Assembly: GCA_035604635.1 (NCBI GenBank) | Contig: DATNIC010000064.1 | Location: 1 to 13,249, forward strand | From: DATNIC01 sp035604635 | Lineage (GTDB): Bacteria > Vulcanimicrobiota > Vulcanimicrobiia > Vulcanimicrobiales > Vulcanimicrobiaceae | Reading direction: 5' to 3' | Length of the DNA stretch: 13,249 nt | Shown here: positions 8,201 to 13,249 of the stretch, piece after piece | Layout of the letters: every line of letters begins with the position of its first letter | Position numbering within the stretch: the first letter of the stretch is position 1 | The notes under the pieces: generated by a model | Database searches by the model: none | What the model was told of the DNA's origin: nothing | The model's input: only the letters and a program-made list of their open reading frames with translations | Made by a program: the position numbers and the translations under genes

Positions 8201-8425
8201 TACCCGAATCTGGCGGTGATCTGCCTCGCGAACGCCGCGCTTTTGCAGCGGGTGTGGAGGCACGCGAGTTGGGGCCGTTTTGCCGTGTGGGGATTCCTGG
8301 CGCTGGTCGTCGTGCTCTTCGCGTACTTTTACCCCATCCTGGCGGGGGTACAGATCACGTACGATGCGTGGCACCAGCGGATGTGGGAGCCGTTGACCAA
8401 GCTCATCGGCGGAAACTGGATATAG
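5288..8425 (+). CDS. Fused GT-C glycosyltransferase: Gpi18-like domain plus protein O-mannosyltransferase (PMT)-like domain
   Basis: This 1045-residue polytopic membrane protein consists of two GT-C enzymes in one chain. Residues 1-435 resemble Gpi18/COG5542 mannosyltransferases: an acidic first loop (RNDVQSF, D42), YPPGYFY at 70-76, SYWGQIDSV at 148-156 and RMHERY at 348-353, among many hydrophobic helices. Residues 460-1045 resemble PMT/phospholipid-carrier-dependent transferases: FDEIYYAR at 493-500 (catalytic-type D494, E495), EWTHPPLTK at 513-521, DSKWNGLF at 785-792, HPYGSTWWQWP at 874-884 and YHFYPNL at 969-975. These enzymes transfer a sugar from polyprenyl phosphate outside the membrane. 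The sugar and acceptor are unknown. A hydrophilic stretch at about 685-768 interrupts the PMT half. The ATG shares a base with the previous stop. Single PMTs have one GT-C unit, so the doubling is unusual. Confidence 0.88.
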   Translation: MAASATRPGAVGATRTTVLVLIGLIALALRLFFINAEGFRNDVQSFEAWALSLVAHPLSEFYAKTSFADYPPGYFYVLWAVGHLYALFVHGDSQYAMLKIAVKLPAIAMDFVDAALIYVIVLRFASTRWATIAAGVYLLNPATIFISSYWGQIDSVACGFILLALALVLYAERWGPSAPYAIAGAWLSLAYSVLIKPQGAVIGLLLLAYPFATSDASLRVRRLIGTGFGLAGAVVLAALLSWPFQPGLGPVRVLGWLFQRYAYGSNVYPYNSVNAFNLYAVFRPFWQPDGAPIALGSLSLGSMWLWGILLVLAAAALIVARYLQVRTDAALFEGAMLLAFAFFILATRMHERYIFNAFVLLIALMPLARRFVYGTIVVSFTFLLNLAYSLRYLDVMENHVAGVDATQIWPIVHPLAALNVAAFFVLGYIYLGGAIEGTEAIERRVVSAARAWFAPYEGLFTFTRLDYALAAALALVSFAICVAWYWIPGEKIFDEIYYARAGEEYLKHIDQFEWTHPPLTKLLITLSMMLFGGLHGWGDTSVGWRFLNIVVGAVTVWLLYAFAKRLLGSTFFAAAAAAMLTFDGFHFVQSRIATPEITVALFSLATLYAFYRYWIAAQVRRAPLVAGRFGLRFWLALGIGAVAAAGFSWLVNLPGALPNLGARAAAFLYVLAGAYLIARLVIPRLTPDEGAETTYAEGSRVITGRGQPQIITATGEPLKSEKKQYEADGLRITYARTGGMRYATPEGEAQFSPSGVMETPLGSIVPRDGRLWLFLLALASAAVADSKWNGLFDFFVVWGIVAAVAAQRFIRRPAVWGNPFGFPLDVVVVGMCFVSATLYAFSYIPYFMLGHNLTDLVGLQQQMFGYHDNLRATHPYGSTWWQWPLLQRPISYYYHDFRIGAATQNGAACCVAEILALPNPAVWWLGLLSVPFAAYSAWRERNKGFTILVVAYLLQWLPWIATPRVAFEYHFYPNLAVICLANAALLQRVWRHASWGRFAVWGFLALVVVLFAYFYPILAGVQITYDAWHQRMWEPLTKLIGGNWI

Positions 8426-8433
8426 ACGGCGAA

Positions 8434-8442
8434 GGGAGGTGG
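8434..8442 (+). promoter_or_regulatory. Strong Shine-Dalgarno sequence for the YebC gene
   Basis: GGGAGGTGG is nearly a full match to the 16S rRNA tail and ends four bases before ATG 8447. It fixes the start of the YebC gene. It lies in the 21-nt gap after the glycosyltransferase, one of only three true gaps between + strand genes. Compared with the weak sites of its neighbours it predicts high translation. Confidence 0.8.
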
Positions 8443-8446
8443 TCCT

Positions 8447-9190
8447 ATGTCCGGGCACTCCAAATGGCACAATATCAAGCTGCGCAAAGGAAAGGCCGAC
8501 GCGCAGCGCGGCGCGCTGTTCACGAAGCTGAGCAAAGAGATCATCCTGGCGGCGAAGGGCGGGTCGCCCGATCCGGAAGCCAATTACCGCTTGAAGATGG
8601 CCGTCGACAAAGCACGCGCCAACAACATGCCGTTGGACAATATCAAGCGCGCGATCGCGCGTGCGTCCGGCGGCGAGGGCGAACGCGAGATCGAAGAGAT
8701 CCGATACGAGGGTTACGGGCCCGCGGGCGTCGCGGTGATCGTCGATGCCGCGACCGACAATCGTAATCGGACCGCCGCCGAACTTCGCTTCCTATTCAGC
8801 CGTAACGAAGGCACGCTCGGCGAAACAGGCAGCGTCGGCTGGATGTTCGACCAGCGTGGTCTCATCGAAGTCGAGCCCGACGGTCTGAGCGAGGATCAAC
8901 TCGTCGAGCGGGCGCTCATCGACGGCGTCATCGACGTGCGGTACGGCAAGCCGGCCGAGATCGAGACCGATGCGAAGACGCTCTCCTCGGTTCGCGAGGC
9001 GCTCGAGCACGCCGGGCTCAAGGTGACCTCTGCGCAGCTCGGTATGGTGGCAAAGCAGTCCGTTTCACCCGACGGCGCACAAACGCGCGCGGTCGTAGAC
9101 TTCCTCGATGCACTCGAGGAACATGAAGACGTCCAGCGCGTCTATTCCAACGTTGAGCTCGACGAAGCACAGCTCGAAGCGCTTGCGTAA
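8447..9190 (+). CDS. yebC: YebC/PmpR family protein (TACO1-like)
   Basis: The gene encodes a 247-residue cytoplasmic protein with the exact family opening MSGHSKWHNIK. Other family blocks follow: KEIILAAKGGSPDPEAN near 26-42, NNMPLDNIKRAI near 58-69, RYEGYGPAGVA near 87-97 and GSVGWMF near 126-132. Family members were named as transcriptional regulators and are also linked to translation, including relief of ribosome stalling at proline runs and the mitochondrial activator TACO1. Which role applies here cannot be read from the sequence. In many genomes yebC sits beside ruvC; here its neighbours are a glycosyltransferase and a PASTA protein. The next gene begins inside its 3' end. Family assignment is firm. 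Confidence 0.95.
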   Translation: MSGHSKWHNIKLRKGKADAQRGALFTKLSKEIILAAKGGSPDPEANYRLKMAVDKARANNMPLDNIKRAIARASGGEGEREIEEIRYEGYGPAGVAVIVDAATDNRNRTAAELRFLFSRNEGTLGETGSVGWMFDQRGLIEVEPDGLSEDQLVERALIDGVIDVRYGKPAEIETDAKTLSSVREALEHAGLKVTSAQLGMVAKQSVSPDGAQTRAVVDFLDALEEHEDVQRVYSNVELDEAQLEALA

Positions 9191-10253
9191 CCTGCTCGCG
9201 CAAGTCGATGAGGCGCGGCCGCAGGTCCAGCGCCGGCTGGACGAGTTGCTCGAGCGCGACTGGCAGTTCGCGATCGCGCTTGCACTCGCAGTCGGCGTCT
9301 TCGTGTGGTTCGGACGCTCGATCAAGGATTTCTTTTCGCCGGCCGTCGCCGGCGTGATGGTCCCGGCGTTCGTCGGCCAAACCGAGACCGACGCGATCAG
9401 CGAAAGCGCGAATCTCAAGCTCAAGGCAGTGGTCGTCGAGCGTCAGCCCAGCGACAAGTTTCCCAAAGACGTCGTCATGGGGCAGCAGCCGGCCGCCGGC
9501 GCGCACGTGCGAGAAGGCCGTCAGGTCTCGCTGATCGTCAGCCGCGGCGTGAACATCTTTGCGATGCCCGACCTGCGCAATGAAACCTTGCGTCAAGCGC
9601 AGCTCGACCTCTCGCGGTTGCACCTCCAGTTGGCCGAGACCCGCGTCGTCCCCAACGACGATCTGCCGGCCAACGCGGTCGTCATGCAGGATCCGCCCCC
9701 GCTTGCCAGCGTCCACGAAGGAGCGCAGGTCTCGTTGCAACTCTCGAAAGGACCGCAGGGCACCCTCCGCGTCCCGAACTTCGTCAACCTGCCGCTCGAC
9801 GAAGCGCGCACCCTCGCCGCGGCGACGAAAACGCATCTGGGACAAATCGTCTGGACGCCGTTCGGTCCGACCGGTCCGCCTCGCGGCACGGTCGTCCGGC
9901 AGTTGCCTGCCGCGAATCAGGTGATCGATCCGTTCGACAAAGTCTCATTTCAAGTCAGCGCCGGTCAAGAAGAGTATGGGCGGCTCATTCGACAGGTTCA
10001 CGCGACCGTGACGGTCCCGCAAACTGATGACGTGGCGAACGTCAAGGTGTCGGTCCGCGACGAAACGGGGACGTGGGACGTCTACAACGGCTTCGCGCAG
10101 AGCGGCCAGAAGCTGGACTTCAACTTGACCGTCATAGGGACGGCCGAACTCGATACCTATTTGAACAACGAGCTGCTCAACCAAACGAAGGTGGGCGTCG
10201 AACCTCTGACCCTCCAACCTGCCTCCCACGTGCTGCGAGGCGGCTCTAAGTGA
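9123..10253 (+). CDS. Membrane-anchored protein with three PASTA domains, no kinase domain
   Basis: The protein has about 376 residues from ATG 9123. Residues 1-45 are a charged cytoplasmic segment. About 49-63 form one transmembrane helix (FAIALALAVGVFVWF). Three PASTA repeats follow at roughly 79-141, 147-210 and 215-281, each opening with a variant of V/MPxFVG or MPDLR and ending in a VSLxxSxG-like strand. A beta-rich tail of about 90 residues ends the chain. PASTA domains bind muropeptides or beta-lactams in PknB-type kinases and PBPs, so binding of cell-wall fragments is inferred. No kinase or penicillin-binding motif is present. The start is uncertain: ATG 9108, ATG 9123 (GAGGA just before it) and TTG 9183 are all in frame. 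The first two lie within yebC. The stop overlaps the rpe GTG by 4 nt. Confidence 0.87.
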   Translation: MKTSSASIPTLSSTKHSSKRLRNLLAQVDEARPQVQRRLDELLERDWQFAIALALAVGVFVWFGRSIKDFFSPAVAGVMVPAFVGQTETDAISESANLKLKAVVVERQPSDKFPKDVVMGQQPAAGAHVREGRQVSLIVSRGVNIFAMPDLRNETLRQAQLDLSRLHLQLAETRVVPNDDLPANAVVMQDPPPLASVHEGAQVSLQLSKGPQGTLRVPNFVNLPLDEARTLAAATKTHLGQIVWTPFGPTGPPRGTVVRQLPAANQVIDPFDKVSFQVSAGQEEYGRLIRQVHATVTVPQTDDVANVKVSVRDETGTWDVYNGFAQSGQKLDFNLTVIGTAELDTYLNNELLNQTKVGVEPLTLQPASHVLRGGSK

Positions 10254-10930
10254 GCGGCAACGCCGTGAAGATCGCGCCGTCGCTCCTCTCCGCAGATTTT
10301 AGCCGCGTCGCAAGCGCGATTGCCGCGGCCGAGGCCGGCGGCGCGGACTACATCCATCTCGACGTGATGGACGGCCGATTCGTCCCCAACCTCACGTGGG
10401 GCCCGAAGATCATCGGAGATCTGCGGAAGCTCACCCGCTTGACGTTCGACACGCACCTGATGATCGTCGAGCCTGAAAAGTACGTCGACGAGTTTCGCGA
10501 TGCGGGCGCGGACGTGATCACGTTTCACTACGAGGCGACGCCGCATTCGCAGCGTCTGCTGCACCACATTCGCTCGCTCGGCGCGAAGGCCGGGATCTCG
10601 ATCTGCCCCGCGACGCCCGTCGCGATGCTCGAGGACGTCATCAATGACGTCGACTTGATCCTCATTATGAGCGTCAATCCCGGATTCGGCGGTCAAGAGT
10701 TTCTGGAAAATTCGATCAAGAAGCTGCGCGAGGCGCGGGCCCTGATCGACGAGTTCAATCCGGCATGCGAACTCGAAGTCGACGGCGGGATCGATCCCCG
10801 CAACGTCGCCCGGGTCGTCGAGGCCGGCGCGCGGGTCATCGTCGCCGGCTCGAGCGTCTTCGGCCAGAGCGATCCCGCCGCGGCCGTTCGCGAGCTGCGC
10901 GACCACGCCGCTGGGGCGCTCGCCCGCTGA
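10250..10930 (+). CDS. rpe: Ribulose-phosphate 3-epimerase
   Basis: Rpe interconverts ribulose 5-phosphate and xylulose 5-phosphate in the pentose phosphate pathway (and Calvin cycle where present). The 226 residues show a TIM-barrel set of motifs: APSLLSADF (S12), HLDVMDG with metal ligands H36 and D38, THLMI (H69), MSVNPGFGGQ near 140-149 and EVDGGI with D178. Length matches the family. The GTG start overlaps the PASTA gene stop (GTGA), with GAGG about nine bases upstream, and the TGA stop is embedded in a CTGA that probably starts thiL. No odd residues are seen. Placement of rpe after a PASTA protein recalls the prkC-rsgA-rpe order of Firmicutes, but here the kinase and rsgA are absent. 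Confidence 0.97.
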   Translation: MSGNAVKIAPSLLSADFSRVASAIAAAEAGGADYIHLDVMDGRFVPNLTWGPKIIGDLRKLTRLTFDTHLMIVEPEKYVDEFRDAGADVITFHYEATPHSQRLLHHIRSLGAKAGISICPATPVAMLEDVINDVDLILIMSVNPGFGGQEFLENSIKKLREARALIDEFNPACELEVDGGIDPRNVARVVEAGARVIVAGSSVFGQSDPAAAVRELRDHAAGALAR

Positions 10931-11913
10931 CCGAAGACCAGCTCGTCGAGGCCCTGCGCGAGATCTGCGCGCCTACGGCGCAGCGCCTGGTCGTCGGATT
11001 GGGCGAGGACGACGTCGCCGTTTGGCAGCCGTCTCGTTCCCACCGAAGCATTATCAAAACTGATGCGCTCGTCGAAGGAGTACACTTCACGCGCGACGCC
11101 ATGTCGGCCGCCGAAGTCGGATACCGCGCGCTCGCTTGCAATTTGAGCGACATCGCCGCCAAGGGGGCACGGCCGGTGCTGATGACGATCGCATTCGGTG
11201 TCTCACCGGAGACCGAGGAAGCTTGGATTCGCGATTTCTACCGCGGCATGGCGCTTCTGGCCGAGTCGAGCGGGACCGCAATCGCCGGCGGCGACATCAT
11301 GCGCGCACCTGTCATTACCATAGCCATCACGATCATCGGCGAAGTCCGTTCGTCGAACTGCAAGTTGCGCGGCGGCGCACGGCCGGGCGACGTCGCGGCC
11401 GTGACCGGGCCCCTGGGGGCGAGTCGAGCCGGATTAAAGGTCGCCTGCGAACGGCGCGATCTCGAAACACTGCCGGAAGCGCCGCGAGCGCTTGCCGCCT
11501 ATCGCACGCCGACACCGCGGCTGGAGGAAGGCCGCTGGCTTGCGGCCTCCAAGAACGTGCATGCGATGATGGATCTCTCCGACGGCCTGTCGACGGATCT
11601 GCCGCGGATGTGCCGCCTTTCGCGGTGCAGCGCCGTCGTGGAAGCCATCCCTATCGATCCGGCCGCCGACGCGATCGCCTTACACGCCGGAGACGATCCG
11701 GCGGCGTATGCTCTACACGGTGGCGAAGATTACGAGCTCCTGGCCGCCGTGGATGCACGTGCCTTTGGGTATCTTGCACAGCGATTCGCGCAGCGGTTCG
11801 GTAAGCCGCTCTTGCGAATCGGCAGCTTCGAGGCCGGGGAGGGTGTCCGGATCAGGCGCGGCGCTGTGCTTGAGCCGCTCGTCAACGCCGGCTGGGATCA
11901 TCTGCGAACGTAA
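10927..11913 (+). CDS. thiL: Thiamine-monophosphate kinase, probable CTG start
   Basis: ThiL phosphorylates thiamine monophosphate to the active diphosphate in the cytoplasm. From CTG 10927 it has 328 residues, close to the roughly 325 of known ThiL. Motifs: GEDD at 26-29 (nucleotide and Mg binding), TDALVEGVHF at 45-54, SDIAAKGA at 74-81, GGD at 121-123, TGPLGASRAGL at 160-170, DLSDGLS at 216-222 and GGEDYELL at 265-272. Family homology begins right at LTEDQL, two bases inside the rpe stop. The only earlier standard start in frame (ATG 10765) lies deep in rpe and would add an Arg-rich shadow sequence. A later TTG would cut into the GEDD block. The CTGA overlap mirrors the GTGA overlaps at other junctions. 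Function is firm; the CTG start is inference. Confidence 0.93.
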   Translation: MTEDQLVEALREICAPTAQRLVVGLGEDDVAVWQPSRSHRSIIKTDALVEGVHFTRDAMSAAEVGYRALACNLSDIAAKGARPVLMTIAFGVSPETEEAWIRDFYRGMALLAESSGTAIAGGDIMRAPVITIAITIIGEVRSSNCKLRGGARPGDVAAVTGPLGASRAGLKVACERRDLETLPEAPRALAAYRTPTPRLEEGRWLAASKNVHAMMDLSDGLSTDLPRMCRLSRCSAVVEAIPIDPAADAIALHAGDDPAAYALHGGEDYELLAAVDARAFGYLAQRFAQRFGKPLLRIGSFEAGEGVRIRRGAVLEPLVNAGWDHLRT

Positions 11914-11918
11914 GGCGC

Positions 11919-12365
11919 GTGGAACGCCCTGAAGAGGCGCGCTTGGCGAGCGCCGTCGATAAATTGGAGGCGCTCGTCGCGCGCTTGGAGCGGACGCTCA
12001 GCGAACGTGAGGTCACCGTTGCGGACGTTACCGAGACCGAATCCGATGATGCTCCGCATCCGGCACGCGTCAAAGCCGACGCGGCGATGTTCTACACGCT
12101 TTCGGCGAGCGACATCGCGGCCGAGCTGGGTCTCCCGGTGCGCAAGATCGCAATGCTCTTGAACAGCACCGGCCTGGATCTCGTCAGAAGGAAACCTGAA
12201 CTGTGGAGCCAGGATATCTTTCAAAAGACGAAGAGGCGGCTGTGGCATCCGCAGACGATCGGCTATCTCCGCCGCGTCATCGCCGATCCGAACCACCCGG
12301 ATCGCCAGGCCGGCGGCCCCTATGCGGTCCGACTTCTCGACGAGTGCAGGGCGCTTCTTTCATGA
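11919..12365 (+). CDS. Small protein with coiled coil and helix-turn-helix-like segment, function unknown
   Basis: The gene encodes 148 residues from GTG 11919, five bases after the thiL stop, and I do not recognise the family. Residues 8-33 form a probable short coiled coil (leucine-rich, charged heptads). Residues 34-55 are an acidic, proline-containing linker. Residues 59-88 (around LSASDIAAELGLPVRK) read like a helix-turn-helix of the kind seen at the C-terminus of phage antirepressors. A basic C-terminal part has a run of Lys/Arg at 104-107. This suggests a DNA-binding or regulatory protein, by inference only. The TGA stop overlaps the next ATG (ATGA), so it is probably co-translated with the binding-protein gene. 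Codon use resembles its neighbours. Confidence 0.75.
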   Translation: MERPEEARLASAVDKLEALVARLERTLSEREVTVADVTETESDDAPHPARVKADAAMFYTLSASDIAAELGLPVRKIAMLLNSTGLDLVRRKPELWSQDIFQKTKRRLWHPQTIGYLRRVIADPNHPDRQAGGPYAVRLLDECRALLS

Positions 12366-13249
12366 AATTGCGAATCTCGCCGCTGGTCGCGCTCTTCGCC
12401 TTGGTCGTCTGGGGATCTCCCGGTCGCGCTCAAGCTCCGGAGACGCTGCGGATCGCCGCGATTCCGATTGAATCGAACGCGGAAGTTTTTTACGCGCAAG
12501 AGCTCGGCTATTTTGCCAAAGCAGGGATCAACGCGGATATCCAGCTGATCCAAAACGGCAGCGCGATTGCCTCTGCTGTCGCCTCGAACGCGGTTGACAT
12601 CGGGTACGCAAGCCTCGTCGTCGTCGCGGTCGCGCACCGCAGGAACCTTCCCTTCGTCGTCATCGCGCCGACGGTCGCGTATACGTCGAAGGCGCCGACC
12701 GCGGCGCTCTTCGTCGCGACGAACTCGACCGTCCGCAACGCCAAGGATTTGACGGGCAAGGTCCTGGCGGTCGCGGGCTTGGGGACGATCGTCGAGTATG
12801 CTGCCCGCGCTTGGATCGACAAAAACGGCGGCGACGCATCGTCGGTGAAGTTCATCGAGGTCGCCTATTCCGCAATGCCGGCCGCGCTCGCGGCGGGACG
12901 GATCGATGCAGCGTTGTTGAACGAGCCGTTTCTGGCGCTGGGGAAGAAGGACGCGCGCGTCCTTGGCTATCCGTACGATGCGATCGGCAAGGAATTCCTC
13001 ACCGGGGTCTGGTTCACGACCTCACAGTGGGCGAAGGATCATCCCGACGCGGTCGCGCGCTTTACCGCGGTTATCCGGCAAACTGCAGTCTGGGCGAATC
13101 AGAACGAGACCAAGACGTCCGACATCCTCGCCAAGTACGCCAAGATCGACCCGGCCGTCGTCGCGACGATGACTCGTTCGCGCTTCGCCGAGAGGCTCAC
13201 GCCTGCAATGATGCAGCCGGCGATCGATACCGCCGCAAAGTACGGCTCG
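12362..13249 (+). CDS. ABC transporter substrate-binding protein, NMT1/SsuA/ThiY type (partial, C-terminus beyond window edge)
   Basis: The frame is open for 296 codons from ATG 12362 to the window end. Residues 1-25 form a signal peptide: basic start (MKLR), hydrophobic core and an AQA cleavage site before P26, so the protein is exported. The mature part follows the NMT1/THI5-like fold: LRIAAIPIE, then VFYAQELGYFAKAGI at about 42-56, SAIASAVASNAVDIGYAS near 69-86 and LNEPFLALGKK near 186-196. These proteins bind sulfonates, nitrate, bicarbonate or pyrimidine thiamine precursors. The nearby thiL makes a thiamine precursor possible, but no residue seen here settles the ligand. About 30 residues probably lie beyond the window, where permease and ATPase genes would be expected. 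The start overlaps the upstream stop as ATGA. Confidence 0.9.
   Translation, partial: MKLRISPLVALFALVVWGSPGRAQAPETLRIAAIPIESNAEVFYAQELGYFAKAGINADIQLIQNGSAIASAVASNAVDIGYASLVVVAVAHRRNLPFVVIAPTVAYTSKAPTAALFVATNSTVRNAKDLTGKVLAVAGLGTIVEYAARAWIDKNGGDASSVKFIEVAYSAMPAALAAGRIDAALLNEPFLALGKKDARVLGYPYDAIGKEFLTGVWFTTSQWAKDHPDAVARFTAVIRQTAVWANQNETKTSDILAKYAKIDPAVVATMTRSRFAERLTPAMMQPAIDTAAKYGS

Noticed and set aside
8426..8446. Terminator between the glycosyltransferase and yebC
   Set aside because: The gap is only 21 nt, contains a strong Shine-Dalgarno sequence, and has no stem or T-run.
9018..9845. 275-codon antisense frame over yebC and the PASTA gene
   Set aside because: It spans two well-supported genes on the other strand and has no recognisable motif.
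10157..10906. 249-codon antisense frame over rpe
   Set aside because: Rpe has all metal and catalytic residues on the + strand; this is a shadow.
10765..10926. Upstream extension of thiL to ATG 10765
   Set aside because: The added 54 residues are almost all Arg, Pro and Gly, are read from inside rpe in another frame, and have no ThiL homology.

Overview
The window is 13.2 kb of gene-dense, high-GC bacterial chromosome. GTG starts are frequent, and start/stop overlaps of 1-11 nt join most genes. All genes lie on the + strand except radA at the left edge. No rRNA, tRNA, CRISPR array or insertion sequence is visible. The gene set is housekeeping, and no gene names a phylum. The non-mevalonate isoprenoid gene ispH, a protein O-mannosyltransferase-like enzyme, a PASTA protein without a kinase and the high GC would fit one of the less-studied high-GC phyla (for example Eremiobacterota or Actinobacteria relatives). 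That placement is a weak inference.

Layout. Positions 1-1030 (-) carry the N-terminal three quarters of RadA. A 63-nt divergent gap follows. Positions 1094-2188 hold an unusual gene of clearly lower GC, encoding a protein with three zinc ribbons around a Vsr/PD-(D/E)XK-like nuclease core. It overlaps the start of cmk by 4 nt. A tightly packed series then runs to the right edge: cmk (cytidylate kinase), plsC-like acyltransferase, ispH, a trans-prenyl diphosphate synthase, a 1045-residue fusion of two GT-C membrane glycosyltransferases, a YebC/PmpR protein, a membrane-anchored PASTA protein, rpe, thiL, a small helix-turn-helix-like protein, and the start of an NMT1/SsuA/ThiY-type periplasmic binding protein cut by the window end.

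How the genes may work together. cmk, plsC and ispH supply CMP/dCMP phosphorylation, phospholipid acylation and isoprenoid precursors. The prenyl synthase next to ispH would extend those precursors. The GT-C fusion presumably uses a polyprenyl-phosphate-linked sugar, so ispH, prenyl synthase and glycosyltransferase may form a route from isoprenoid to envelope glycosylation. This is inferred from order only. rpe and thiL are core metabolism genes. The binding protein after thiL could import a thiamine precursor, but its family has many other ligands.

Most notable: the zinc-ribbon nuclease, whose low-GC signature continues about 215 bp into cmk and then changes sharply. This looks like a transferred, possibly homing-type, nuclease that brought the 5' part of an essential gene with it. 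Also of note are a probable CTG start for thiL (CTGA overlap with rpe), a prenyl synthase lacking any ordinary start near its expected N-terminus, and the double GT-C fusion with a soluble insert.
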